Positions 1 through 5,815 of a DNA stretch of 43,036 nucleotides are shown piece by piece. This DNA comes from Actinomycetales bacterium (GTDB lineage: Bacteria > Actinomycetota > Actinomycetes > S36-B12), in the NCBI GenBank assembly GCA_018970765.1, contig JAGWVT010000017.1:1-43036 (forward strand), written 5' to 3'. The stretch's first letter is position 1. Each line of letters starts with the position of its first letter. Both the position numbers and the translations under genes were made by a program. Below the pieces are notes generated by a model that was not told the origin of the DNA, ran no database searches, and saw only the letters and a program-made list of their open reading frames with translations.

Positions 1-106
1 GTCTTTCCACACTCGCTGCTCGCAGGCACTCAGCATTTCGCAGAACGTGCATGGCCCCTCTGGCATTTCACCAACGCCCCAGTTGGCTGGGCATTCTGGC
101 TTATGA
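1..106. repeat. Terminal direct repeat (left copy), circular-join overlap
   Basis: The first 106 bases are identical to the last 106 (42931-43036). The repeat lies inside a protein-coding frame that reads continuously through it, so it is best read as the overlap left when a circular or circularly permuted genome was opened. A physical terminal repeat that is only coding sequence is possible but less likely. Confidence 0.95.
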
Positions 107-114
107 CCGATCAT
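1..114 (-). CDS. Cys-rich small protein, 5' part of gene crossing the join
   Basis: This is the beginning of the gene whose remainder lies at 42610-43036. Its ATG at 114-112 overlaps the TGA of the upstream gene (ATGA), preceded by GAGGAGAAG as ribosome site. The first residues are MIGHKPECPANWGVGEMPEG, which matches the GH-x-PEC opening of the upstream paralogue (111-452). The full product is 144 residues. A start at 42996 would lose this conserved opening and the coupling. Confidence 0.85.
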   Translation of the reverse strand, partial: MIGHKPECPANWGVGEMPEGPCTFCEMLSACEQRVWKD

Positions 115-452
115 GGCTTCTCCTCTCGCAGGGCGTCGATAGCGGCGAGTGCGTCTCGCATAAGGTCATATGTTGTAGAGCATCCGCAGCAGTCATATCC
201 ACCTTTATATTTCTCAACCTTCAGCCACGGCTTTAGAGCCACGACCGCTTTCCGTGCAGCGTCCAGACCAGCGCGGATTCCCTCGACGCGGGCGGCTGCC
301 ATCTGCTCGCTGGTGCGATCCCACAGGGTTGCGGCTGACTGGCGCACTCGCTGCTCGCAGGCACGGAGCCGGTCACAGATGCACAGGGCGCATCCGCCGT
401 GATTTCTCCCGTAGCACTCGCACTCGGGCAGGTGTCCTGATGTCTCAGTCAT
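111..452 (-). CDS. Cys-rich small protein, paralogue of next gene
   Basis: 113 residues, function unknown. The N-terminus has a cluster of cysteines and a histidine (GHLPECECYGRNHGGC then CICDRLRACEQRV) that could bind zinc, followed by a probably helical middle and a C-terminal AAIDALREEKP. The next gene repeats the plan (GHKPEC, CTFCEMLSACEQRV, ASIDALKEKQ), so the two are tandem paralogues; even the DNA for ACEQRV is conserved (about 344-363 against 11-30). It overlaps its neighbours by ATGA on both sides, so translation is probably coupled. Confidence 0.85.
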   Translation of the reverse strand: MTETSGHLPECECYGRNHGGCALCICDRLRACEQRVRQSAATLWDRTSEQMAAARVEGIRAGLDAARKAVVALKPWLKVEKYKGGYDCCGCSTTYDLMRDALAAIDALREEKP

Positions 453-622
453 TCGGACACCGCATCGGCTAGAAGCGCGTCAACCTCGGACAGCGCCTTC
501 CGCTTCACGTCCGGTTCGTCAAGGGAGGTGAGGATTTCCTTGACCTCCCATAGTGCCTCCCGGAATCCCTGCGCCCGTGCGTCCATCAATAGCGCGTTGA
601 CTGCCTGGTCTTGCCTGTTCAT
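449..622 (-). CDS. Small acidic helical protein
   Basis: 57 residues, unrecognised. The sequence MNRQDQAVNALLMDARAQGF and what follows is alanine/leucine/glutamate-rich and likely helical. AGGAGGAAGC precedes the ATG at 622. The start overlaps the stop of the muralytic-type gene (ATGA), and the stop overlaps the next start in the same way. It resembles the helical part of the two Cys-rich paralogues downstream but has no cysteines. Confidence 0.75.
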   Translation of the reverse strand: MNRQDQAVNALLMDARAQGFREALWEVKEILTSLDEPDVKRKALSEVDALLADAVSE

Positions 623-1104
623 GTGCTTCCTCCTGTATTGGGTACCTTGCCGTTGCATGGCGAACCGGCGAGGTGCCAGTGCCGCCATCCCTTTCCTTGC
701 CCGCTGAGCAGCACCTCCGCGTAGAGGATGTCCTGCCAGACGGGCTTCCATTCCCTGATGGGCGTGGCTTGCAGTTTCTTCCTTATGTAGGTCGCCTTGG
801 CCCGGTCGAATCCGTGGCGGGTGAGCCTCTTCCACACGTTCCACGCCCCGCCTTCGCGCCAGGACGCGTCGAGGAACTGGTACCTGCCTGAAGCGGACGA
901 TGCTGGATTCTTCGCACGGTAACTCTTGCTCGGATGGTCGTTGCCGAAGCCAGACTCTCGCTCGCTGATGCACAGCGTGAACGCCTCCCACTCCTCCGGG
1001 ATTCGTCGTGCTTGCCGTGCTGCGGCGATCTGGGCGATCCTGGCTGGCTGTGCCTGCTGCGGCGGCGCGATGTAGATCACTGATGCGATGAGGGCGTCGA
1101 TCAT
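619..1104 (-). CDS. Transglycosylase/lysozyme-like peptidoglycan hydrolase
   Basis: 161 residues. A hydrophobic N-terminus (ALIASVIYIA, residues 4-12) looks like a signal or anchor. Residues 40-85 carry a lysozyme-fold signature: FTLCISERESG with glutamates at 48 and 50 as catalytic candidates, then ASGRYQFLDASW, a motif shared by Rpf/SLT-like muralytic domains of actinobacteria and their phages. The likely role is cleavage of peptidoglycan glycan strands. It lies in the leftward arm, far from the M15 endolysin (35553-36047), so entry, superinfection or a second lysis activity are all possible. The ATG follows GGGTTGGGGG and overlaps the stop of a 17-codon mini-ORF. Confidence 0.75.
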   Translation of the reverse strand: MIDALIASVIYIAPPQQAQPARIAQIAAARQARRIPEEWEAFTLCISERESGFGNDHPSKSYRAKNPASSASGRYQFLDASWREGGAWNVWKRLTRHGFDRAKATYIRKKLQATPIREWKPVWQDILYAEVLLSGQGKGWRHWHLAGSPCNGKVPNTGGST

Positions 1105-1154
1105 GCAGCCCCCAACCCTCGCCCGACAAGGACATCGAACTGGTACTGCTTCAT
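1101..1154 (-). CDS. 17-residue coupled mini-ORF
   Basis: Encodes MKQYQFDVLVGRGLGAA. Its ATG overlaps the upstream TGA (TGATG) and its TGA overlaps the muralytic gene's ATG (ATGA), so it fills the gap exactly and would carry terminating ribosomes from one gene to the next. It may be a real peptide or only a translational bridge. A second 17-residue coupled ORF lies at 6213-6266. Confidence 0.45.
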   Translation of the reverse strand: MKQYQFDVLVGRGLGAA

Positions 1155-1510
1155 CACGCTCCTCTTTCCCGGTCGTAGATCGACACGATTCTCTGGATGC
1201 CGGACTTACCGGCCCTGGTCAGCGGTTCCCCGCTCTGGAGCCGGACGACCACTATTGCACCGTCCTGCCTGAGTTCGCCACACCGCTTCGAGTATTCGCT
1301 GGCCAGGCTGATGCCTGCCCGTTCCGCTGCTTCCTCGTCGGTCAGGGTGACCGGGTAGGCGTCCTTGAACGCTTCAAGGAGCCTTGCCTTCTGGCTTCCC
1401 GCCCGATAGGCCACGTCTGCTGCGGCGGCGACGCTTGTCACCCAGTCCGGGTGCCTGTGCCTGCCATTCCTGTAGTCGGGATCGAACAGCGTCTGATCTT
1501 CTGATTGCAT
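1154..1510 (-). CDS. Winged-helix/HTH-like protein
   Basis: 118 residues. Residues about 45-95 (LLEAFKDAYPVTLTDEEAAERAGISLASEYSKRCGELRQDGAI) have the spacing of a winged helix: helix, helix-turn-helix, then a strand pair. Such small proteins in phages are often replication accessory or regulatory DNA-binding proteins. A strong site CAGGAGGAG precedes the ATG at 1510. The first 46 codons overlap the end of the upstream gene in another frame, which is unusual. Confidence 0.75.
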   Translation of the reverse strand: MQSEDQTLFDPDYRNGRHRHPDWVTSVAAAADVAYRAGSQKARLLEAFKDAYPVTLTDEEAAERAGISLASEYSKRCGELRQDGAIVVVRLQSGEPLTRAGKSGIQRIVSIYDRERGA

Positions 1511-1631
1511 CTCTCTCCTCCTGTTTCTTGCACTTGCAGTCGCAGAACCAAGTGCTTCCTTCGTAGAACGTGTATGCCTTGCAGTCCTTGTGGTGGCCGG
1601 TGATGCACCACCCGCAGGTCGTCACGCCCAT
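1374..1631 (-). CDS. Cys/His-rich protein overlapping the HTH gene
   Basis: 85 residues from ATG 1631. The N-terminus (TTCGWCITGHHKDC, then WFCDCKCKKQEE) holds seven cysteines and two histidines within 37 residues, consistent with zinc binding. The C-terminal ~45 residues are Arg/Gly-rich and read over the beginning of the HTH gene in another frame, so the functional part may end near residue 45. The start overlaps the preceding stop by about 10 bases. No family recognised. Confidence 0.6.
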   Translation of the reverse strand: MGVTTCGWCITGHHKDCKAYTFYEGSTWFCDCKCKKQEERDAIRRSDAVRSRLQEWQAQAPGLGDKRRRRSRRGLSGGKPEGKAP

Positions 1632-1768
1632 CGTTCTTCTCGGTAGGAATCCTCGAGGCTTTCCTGGTATGACTCCCACGCCGCTAGGCACGGCTCGCAG
1701 TAGTCCTCGTCGTACTCGGGGTGCCATTCGCATGGCTTTAGTACTGGCGGGCGTTCGCCATGTGGCAT
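1622..1768 (-). CDS. Small acidic CxxC protein
   Basis: 48 residues beginning MPHGERPPVLKPCEWHPEYD, followed by YCEPCLAAWESYQESLEDSYREERWA. The CEWH...YCEPC arrangement suggests one zinc site; the C-terminal half is acidic and helical. It overlaps the upstream gene by about 31 bases if the first ATG is used. Function unknown. Confidence 0.6.
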   Translation of the reverse strand: MPHGERPPVLKPCEWHPEYDEDYCEPCLAAWESYQESLEDSYREERWA

Positions 1769-1845
1769 GTCACGCACTCCTTCCCTGTCAGTTTCCATCC
1801 CCCGCATTGAGGGCACCTATGGACGGTCGGCTCGTACTTGGTCAT
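1738..1845 (-). CDS. 35-residue zinc-ribbon microprotein
   Basis: The sequence contains CPQCGGWKLTGKECVTC, two CxxC knuckles typical of a zinc ribbon. The ATG at 1845 overlaps the upstream TGA (ATGA). Too short for most gene callers, but the motif and coupling support it. Confidence 0.65.
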   Translation of the reverse strand: MTKYEPTVHRCPQCGGWKLTGKECVTCHMANARQY

Positions 1846-2222
1846 AGCGATCCCCCTACGGCTCGTCGTAGTTTCGGGTCGGTCGCCGGGACGGACACCA
1901 TGTGCTCGTCGTGGCCTGGGATGCAGCGGCAGATCTCGCATCCCAACGGGTGGTACGGCTCGCCGCATGGCACGTGGCCGTAGTCCCAGCCCTTCCTGAT
2001 CCGCTGCACGGTCGGCCCGTGTTCGCAGAGGCTGCGGACGTTGACGACGACGAACGCGGCAGACGGGTTCCGTTCGTTGACGTAGCACGCCTTGGCGAGG
2101 TCGTCGGTGTGCCAGCCGTTCTCCACGGCACGCATGACGTACTCGTCTACGTTCCACGGGTTCGGCCTGAGGGCCGCTGGCAGCGCCCTCATGAACTGGT
2201 TCGTCACTGGGCTTACTGGCAT
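1842..2222 (-). CDS. Hypothetical protein with C-terminal Cys/His cluster
   Basis: 126 residues. The N-terminal half (NPWNVDEYVMRAVENGWHTDDLAKAC) is helical and could be a small HTH-like domain. The C-terminal half has Cys and His (CEHG, CGEPYHPLGCEICRCIPGHDEH) suited to a zinc site. It is the first gene downstream of a 464-base gap and starts the run of coupled genes leading to the muralytic enzyme. Upstream GAGAGGACAGGAA serves as ribosome site. Function unknown. Confidence 0.75.
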   Translation of the reverse strand: MPVSPVTNQFMRALPAALRPNPWNVDEYVMRAVENGWHTDDLAKACYVNERNPSAAFVVVNVRSLCEHGPTVQRIRKGWDYGHVPCGEPYHPLGCEICRCIPGHDEHMVSVPATDPKLRRAVGGSL

Positions 2223-2249
2223 TTCCTGTCCTCTCTCAGCGCGGTCGGT

Positions 2250-2430
2250 CTATCTCGAAGACTGACGACGCTGGAACTTGAAGTCGTCACGGTTCTCCCA
2301 TCTCTCCTCGGCCTTCGCAGGCCCGCATCTACTCCGCTGTTGTCCGCCCTTGGCTGGGCACGGCTCATTTCCCCTGCGACGGGTGTTCAAGCCACGGGAT
2401 CAGCGGGCCGACCTGCCTGTACTCCGCCAT
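2250..2430 (-). pseudogene. Possible frameshifted small ORF
   Basis: An ATG at 2430 opens a 21-codon frame (MAEYRQVGPLIPWLEHPSQG) that stops at TGA right after GGGGAAA. Slipping by one base there opens a second frame with natural-looking composition (EPCPAKGGQQ ... ERWENRDDFKFQRRQ) to a stop at 2250. Either a broken gene, a homopolymer error, a programmed +1 shift, or chance. No good ribosome site is seen. Confidence 0.3.
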
Positions 2431-2583
2431 CGGTCTGCTGGCGGATCTGTTCGGGGCCGGGAAAGCGAAAGGCCCCTGCTTGTCCGCAGAGGCCCTGAGG
2501 TCAGGTAGTCTTCTACCTATCGCAGGTGCCTTCTGCGGTCTTGCTCGCTGGCCAGCGCTAACTGGTGCAGCGATGCGATCCTA

Positions 2584-2624
2584 GGTCGCCCCCCGTCGCG
2601 GAGTCAAGCGGGGGGCGATCTTTT
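2584..2624 (+). terminator. Hairpin terminator, T-run on plus strand
   Basis: Stem TCGCCCCCCG (2586-2595) with CGGGGGGCGA (2609-2618), extended by two pairs, followed on the plus strand by TTTT. It lies downstream of SSB on the minus strand and may end that transcript, but the T-run points the other way, toward an unidentified plus-strand RNA. Confidence 0.65.
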
Positions 2625-2686
2625 CGCTGGTGGCGGTGCGAGCCGCCAGGCTTCCCGGCTTAGCGGCCCGCACCATGCCACACCCA

Positions 2687-3124
2687 TCAGAACGGAGGCT
2701 CGGAGTCTTCCGTTGGTAGTGCCTCCGCGCCAAGGATATCGATGGCTGCCTGCGGTCCTGGGCGCATCGACTCGGTTGCCTTCTGCGTGCGTGCCGGTCC
2801 CCAGCGGACGCTGACGCCTACCTGGTCGGCGCTGATGGAGTACCCGGTGCGTGTCTCGCCGTTGTGGTCGTACTGACGGCTCTTGAGCCGACCGGCGACG
2901 TTGATGGTGTCGCCCTTGACGACGGACTCGACGAGGTTCTGCGCCCCGTTTCCGACGATGATGTCGATGAACAGCGGGTCGCCGTCGGTCCACCCTCCGT
3001 TCTGGTCCCTCACTCGGTCCTTCGCGACTGCCCGGACCTTCGCCCAGGCTGTTCCCTTGCCGCTGAATCGCAGTTCGGGGTCCATGACGACGACGAACTC
3101 GCCGTAGATGGCTGGCAGTGCCAT
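2687..3124 (-). CDS. ssb: Single-stranded DNA-binding protein (SSB)
   Basis: 145 residues. An OB-fold pattern runs through the first ~110 residues (FRFSGKGTAWAKVRAVAKDR-like strand pair, then FIDIIVGNGAQNLVESVVKGD and NVAGRLKSRQY). The C-terminus is the classical acidic tip ending EDSEPPF, used by SSBs to dock replication and repair proteins. It coats single-stranded DNA during replication and recombination and fits with the Rad52-type annealer and exonuclease encoded further along the arm. ATG 3124 follows GGAAAGGAA, two bases after the upstream stop; longer upstream starts are not needed. Confidence 0.88.
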   Translation of the reverse strand: MALPAIYGEFVVVMDPELRFSGKGTAWAKVRAVAKDRVRDQNGGWTDGDPLFIDIIVGNGAQNLVESVVKGDTINVAGRLKSRQYDHNGETRTGYSISADQVGVSVRWGPARTQKATESMRPGPQAAIDILGAEALPTEDSEPPF

Positions 3125-3126
3125 TG

Positions 3127-3486
3127 CTATTCCTTTCCTAGGTACCTGCCTGGGTCCGACTCGACGAGCCGGACGAGCAGCGTTGCGAACGTGTCGAGCC
3201 GGGTGATGACGAAACTGTCCTCGATGTTCGGCCCGTAGTGGGCGCTGGTGACGAACATGACGACTGGGTGCGGGCTTCCCTGGTTGCGCTCTGTCTCGTA
3301 CCGCCTGAAGTGGAACGGGACTTTTGCCCATCCGCCTTCTGAGTGGGGCAGTATGCGGACGAACGAGAACCCCTTGACGCCTCGGAACCTCCTGTGGAGG
3401 CCGTCGAACGTGAAGGCTGGGATGCCTGCGGCGACCATGTAGGAGCAGATGAGCCGTTCCCACGATGGCCGCTTGGTGAGCCTCAC
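3127..3486 (-). CDS. Hypothetical protein upstream of SSB
   Basis: 119 residues, start GTG at 3486 overlapping the upstream TGA (GTGA). Mixed alpha/beta composition with aromatic-rich segments (AFTFDGLHRRF, GFSFVRILPHSEGGWAKVPFHF). No family recognised. Its position directly before ssb suggests a role in DNA metabolism, but that is inference only. Confidence 0.75.
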   Translation of the reverse strand: MRLTKRPSWERLICSYMVAAGIPAFTFDGLHRRFRGVKGFSFVRILPHSEGGWAKVPFHFRRYETERNQGSPHPVVMFVTSAHYGPNIEDSFVITRLDTFATLLVRLVESDPGRYLGKE

Positions 3487-3752
3487 GAGGGTCGTCGCAT
3501 CATGTACAGGTTTCCTCGCTTGCGGTCGCCGGTCTTGCTCGTCCGGGCGAGGTAGAGCGCTGGGTCTATCGAGGAGTACCTGCCTTGGTTGATGTGCGTG
3601 CGGAGCGACTGGTTGAACTCCCCGATGAGGTGCCAGACGCCTGGCTTGGCGTCGAGGATGGCGAGTACCTTGGTCCAGTCGACGATTCTGATGCGCCCTT
3701 TCGGCGGCTCTGCTGGAACTACTGTGCTAATGACGTTACTATCCGTGTCCAT
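3483..3752 (-). CDS. Hypothetical basic protein
   Basis: 89 residues, rich in Arg/Lys toward the C-terminus (LARTSKTGDRKRGNLYMMRR). The central part (WTKVLAILDAKPGVWHLIGE, then SLRTHINQGRYSSI) has the look of a small winged-helix DNA-binding domain. GAGGAAGA precedes the ATG at 3752; it overlaps the upstream 55-codon gene by 34 bases. Confidence 0.7.
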   Translation of the reverse strand: MDTDSNVISTVVPAEPPKGRIRIVDWTKVLAILDAKPGVWHLIGEFNQSLRTHINQGRYSSIDPALYLARTSKTGDRKRGNLYMMRRPS

Positions 3753-3886
3753 TCTTCCTCGTCGGTAGTCGGCTTGTCCGGTATGTACGACATCTGCCTG
3801 AGCATCCGCTCAAGCAGTGGCTGTCCCTTCAGTTTCTCGATGAGTTCTGGCTTGTTGCTGATCCATTCAGCAAGGTGGTCAGGCAT
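3719..3886 (-). CDS. Small acidic helical protein, first gene of SSB unit
   Basis: 55 residues beginning [20 protein letters not shown], ending with an acidic stretch and SLAQ. It lies about 22 bases downstream of a clear promoter -10 (3908-3913) with GGAAAGGGG as ribosome site, so it is probably the first gene of the operon 3886 -> 2687. Function unknown. Confidence 0.7.
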   Translation of the reverse strand: MPDHLAEWISNKPELIEKLKGQPLLERMLRQMSYIPDKPTTDEEEWTRIVTSLAQ

Positions 3887-3907
3887 CAATCCCCTTTCCT
3901 AAAACAA

Positions 3908-3936
3908 ATAATACCACAATGATGCCGTTATTTCCA
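3908..3936 (-). promoter_or_regulatory. Leftward promoter G
   Basis: On the minus strand: -35 TGGAAA (3936-3931), then TAAC, 17-bp spacer, -10 TATTAT (3913-3908). It shares the -35/TAAC/17/TATTAT plan of the other leftward promoters but lacks the leader hairpin. The open frame of the plus-strand HNH gene reaches into it, another reason to start that gene at 3976. Confidence 0.75.
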
Positions 3937-3975
3937 GTCGCTATGGTACGAAGCATGCCATTAGCACCGTGGATC

Positions 3976-4425
3976 ATGAACGTCACCGAGTTAGCCAGGA
4001 TCAACCGCAAGGTCGCCGTAGACCCCGAAAGCGGATGCTGGAACTGGACAGGCCCCAAGACCCCCAACGGATACGGCAAGCACCGCCGTGGCCCAGGCCA
4101 CCCGGAGCGCATGACGCACCGTCTGATGTGGGAACACCACAAGGGCCAGGAGATACCCCACGGCCTGCAGTTGGACCACTTGTGCCGCAACCGGGCATGC
4201 TGCAACCCCGACCACCTCGAGGCAGTCACTGGCAGCGAGAACACGATCAGGCAAGACCACGCCTGCCGCAACAAGACGCAATGCCCCCGAGGACACGAAT
4301 ACACGCCCGAGAACACGCGAATAACTCCAGCAGGCAAGCGAGTATGCAGGCAGTGCGATCGAGATCGCAGGAGGCCGAAATCTGTCACGAGCAGCGGGTT
4401 TGTGGATAGCGGGTTCGGGGCATGA
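3976..4425 (+). CDS. HNH homing-type endonuclease
   Basis: 149 residues from ATG 3976 (longer starts to 3919 are possible but would overlap promoter G). It carries the order W-x-W-x-[15 protein letters not shown], then [19 protein letters not shown]: the H-N-H metal-binding nuclease core with a structural CxxC site. The C-terminal [11 protein letters not shown] ... [14 protein letters not shown] is a second zinc-binding module. It stands alone, opposite to its neighbours and is followed by a bidirectional terminator, as expected of a mobile free-standing endonuclease. A packaging-associated HNH is less likely because terminase is far away. Confidence 0.88.
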   Translation: MNVTELARINRKVAVDPESGCWNWTGPKTPNGYGKHRRGPGHPERMTHRLMWEHHKGQEIPHGLQLDHLCRNRACCNPDHLEAVTGSENTIRQDHACRNKTQCPRGHEYTPENTRITPAGKRVCRQCDRDRRRPKSVTSSGFVDSGFGA

Positions 4426-4462
4426 GAAAGCCCCGCAGGATTCATCCCTGCGGGGCTTTCTC
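4424..4462. terminator. Bidirectional terminator, 16-bp perfect stem
   Basis: GAGAAAGCCCCGCAGG (4424-4439) pairs perfectly with CCTGCGGGGCTTTCTC (4447-4462) around a 7-base loop. Both strands end the GC stem with GGGGCTTTCTC. It separates the convergent HNH gene (plus, whose stop lies at its edge) and the leftward gene ending at 4474. Confidence 0.9.
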
Positions 4463-4473
4463 GGAGTGCGATG

Positions 4474-4980
4474 CTATTCCTGATCGATTTCGATGTCGAC
4501 GAAGCCGTTGCGCCGTGCGCCGTCGAGCAGTTCCTCATCGAGGTCGATGTAGGAATGGGGGTCATTCTGGAACTCATCGAGTGCGTCTTGTCGGCTTGCT
4601 GCCCTGACCGTGAGGGTCTTGTGGATGGTCGCGACCCCGGTGATGGTGACGTCGATCTCGTACTCCCGCTCCCTGGAGCGCAGGACGATGCAGCGCATTC
4701 CGCCGTTGACGTCGTCGATGATTTCGTCGTACTGCTCGCACCAGCCGCGCCGTTCTGCCTCGCTGATGAGGCGGTCGCTGAGGTGTTCGACGTCATGACC
4801 GATGTCGCTGCGCAGTTCCGTCAAGGCAGCGCGTGCCTGGTTGAGGTCTGACTCGGCCCGTTCGCACATGGCTTGGACCGCTGCTGCCGTTTCGCGTGCC
4901 TGGTCGCGCTCGGCGGTGAGTGCCTGGATAAGGGCGTCCGCGCTGGTAGTGGCGGGGTCCAGGGTGGTGATGCCTTCCAT
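4474..4980 (-). CDS. Coiled-coil N-terminal hypothetical protein (cassette F)
   Basis: 168 residues from ATG 4980, chosen because AACAAGGAGG lies six bases upstream and an mRNA-leading hairpin precedes that. Residues about 15-75 (ADALIQALTAERDQARETAA and on to SEAERRG) are a predicted coiled coil. The C-terminal ~70 residues form a small alpha/beta unit (EYEIDVTITGVATIHKTLTV then RQDALDEF) resembling the product at 5049-5213. No family recognised. Confidence 0.8.
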   Translation of the reverse strand: MEGITTLDPATTSADALIQALTAERDQARETAAAVQAMCERAESDLNQARAALTELRSDIGHDVEHLSDRLISEAERRGWCEQYDEIIDDVNGGMRCIVLRSREREYEIDVTITGVATIHKTLTVRAASRQDALDEFQNDPHSYIDLDEELLDGARRNGFVDIEIDQE

Positions 4981-4985
4981 TGCTT

Positions 4986-5052
4986 CCTCCTTGTTTGGGG
5001 TGGGGATTCCCACCGACAACTACATAATATCCTATTTAGCCCGTTAGATCAA
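4986..5052 (-). promoter_or_regulatory. Leftward promoter/5'-hairpin module F
   Basis: Minus strand: -35 TTGATC (5052-5047), TAAC, 17-bp spacer, -10 TATTAT (5029-5024); hairpin GGTGGG/CCCACC with a 4-base loop (4999-5014) starting within about 3 bases of the expected mRNA start; ribosome site ACAAGGAGG (4986-4994). The -35 overlaps the stop of the upstream 54-residue gene. Confidence 0.85.
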
Positions 5053-5213
5053 TCAGTGACTGCGTGCAGACGCGCTGGACCTGAAACCAACTCGACCGAC
5101 TCCAGCGACGACAAGCACTCCGAAGCCGCATCCTCAACGGATTGCAGCGCGTCCTGCTCGCAATGGGCGCTGACGAACATGCGCCCCGTGACGACGAACT
5201 CCCAGATTTCCAT
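5049..5213 (-). CDS. 54-residue hypothetical protein
   Basis: Sequence begins MEIWEFVVTGRMFVSAHCEQ and is a strand-strand-helix unit; the pattern VTG-x(5)-V-x-A-x(3)-QDAL recurs in the C-terminal part of the next cassette product (4474-4980), so the two probably share a fold. AAGGAGAAGCC precedes ATG 5213. It lies between the hairpin at 5234-5268 and promoter F. Confidence 0.7.
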   Translation of the reverse strand: MEIWEFVVTGRMFVSAHCEQDALQSVEDAASECLSSLESVELVSGPARLHAVTD

Positions 5214-5233
5214 CGGCTTCTCCTTCCGAATGG

Positions 5234-5268
5234 GCGAGGCACCCGGCCACGAAGACCGGGTGCCTCGC
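5234..5268. terminator. Hairpin, 13-bp perfect stem
   Basis: GCGAGGCACCCGG (5234-5246) pairs with CCGGGTGCCTCGC (5256-5268), 9-base loop. It lies just after the stop of the DUF4192-like gene. There is no U-run, as is common for actinobacterial terminators; it may attenuate rather than end transcription because a promoterless gene follows. Confidence 0.7.
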
Positions 5269-5272
5269 TGCG

Positions 5273-5746
5273 TCATGGCTTGCGCACTTCGTCGTACGCT
5301 AGTTCCGCGAACACACTGGACAGGAACTCGGCAGTCGCCTCGATGCCGTTGCTCTCGAACGACAGGAACATGAGTTGCGCGAATGAGTAGTCCGGGTCGG
5401 TTTCCCTCGCCAGGACGGCCATCGCATAGGCATTGGTGAGTCCCATTGCTGCCTGGCATGCTGCCAGGACGGTCAGCGCTGGAGCGCGATGCCTGGCCGG
5501 CATCGCCATCATGGCCCTGTAGAGCAGGATCGACGCTACGCGGTGGTCGCCGTAGTTGAAGATCCGCCACATGAGGGTATCCCTGACGCGGATGTCCTTC
5601 AGGGCGTTGCCGAGGATCGCGCATGTCTCCCAGTCGGGGAATCCGCTTTGCTCGTAGTCGTAGTACGCGGTGACTGCGAGGTCGATCATCTGGTCGCGCC
5701 ATGCCTCGATGGCGACCGTGGTGTCTTGCTCAGCCGTGGCTGTCAT
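5273..5746 (-). CDS. DUF4192-like protein (cassette E)
   Basis: 157 residues. The C-terminal half (RHRAPALTVLAACQAAMGL, AYAMAVLARETDPDYSFAQL) closely follows the tetratricopeptide-like end of DUF4192 proteins, a family I know from actinobacteria and their phages; biochemical role unknown. It is about half the usual DUF4192 length and appears to keep only the helical region. Start ATG 5746 follows AACAAGGAGGAGC. It is one of the two best host-lineage clues in the window. Confidence 0.75.
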   Translation of the reverse strand: MTATAEQDTTVAIEAWRDQMIDLAVTAYYDYEQSGFPDWETCAILGNALKDIRVRDTLMWRIFNYGDHRVASILLYRAMMAMPARHRAPALTVLAACQAAMGLTNAYAMAVLARETDPDYSFAQLMFLSFESNGIEATAEFLSSVFAELAYDEVRKP

Positions 5747-5750
5747 TGCT

Positions 5751-5815
5751 CCTCCTTGTTGTGGTTGGTTCCCCCGTACAAAAGCAATATTACACTAACT
5801 AGGCTGTTATATCAA
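5751..5815 (-). promoter_or_regulatory. Leftward promoter E
   Basis: Minus strand: -35 TTGATA (5815-5810), TAAC, 17-bp spacer, -10 TAATAT (5792-5787); ribosome site ACAAGGAGG. The leader here lacks a convincing hairpin (only a weak TTGT/ACAA closing pair), unlike modules A-D and F. Confidence 0.8.

Larger units (their letters stand above)
2223..2686. other. 464-base gap with several hairpins
   Basis: No intact gene of convincing quality. It holds the possible frameshifted ORF (2250-2430), then hairpins at 2453-2476 (GGGGCC/GGCCCC), 2504-2517 (GGTAG/CTACC), 2521-2537 (CGCAG/CTGCG) and the palindrome CGCTGGCCAGCG at about 2546, and ends with a terminator-like hairpin at 2584-2624. The density of structure is compatible with a non-coding RNA, but I could not find a matching promoter. 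Confidence 0.5.

Noticed and set aside
1-106. Physical direct terminal repeat
   Set aside because: Lies inside a gene that reads through the join; the simplest explanation is an assembly overlap of a circular sequence.
4471-4851. 126-codon plus-strand frame
   Set aside because: Antisense of the cassette F gene, which has promoter, hairpin and ribosome site.
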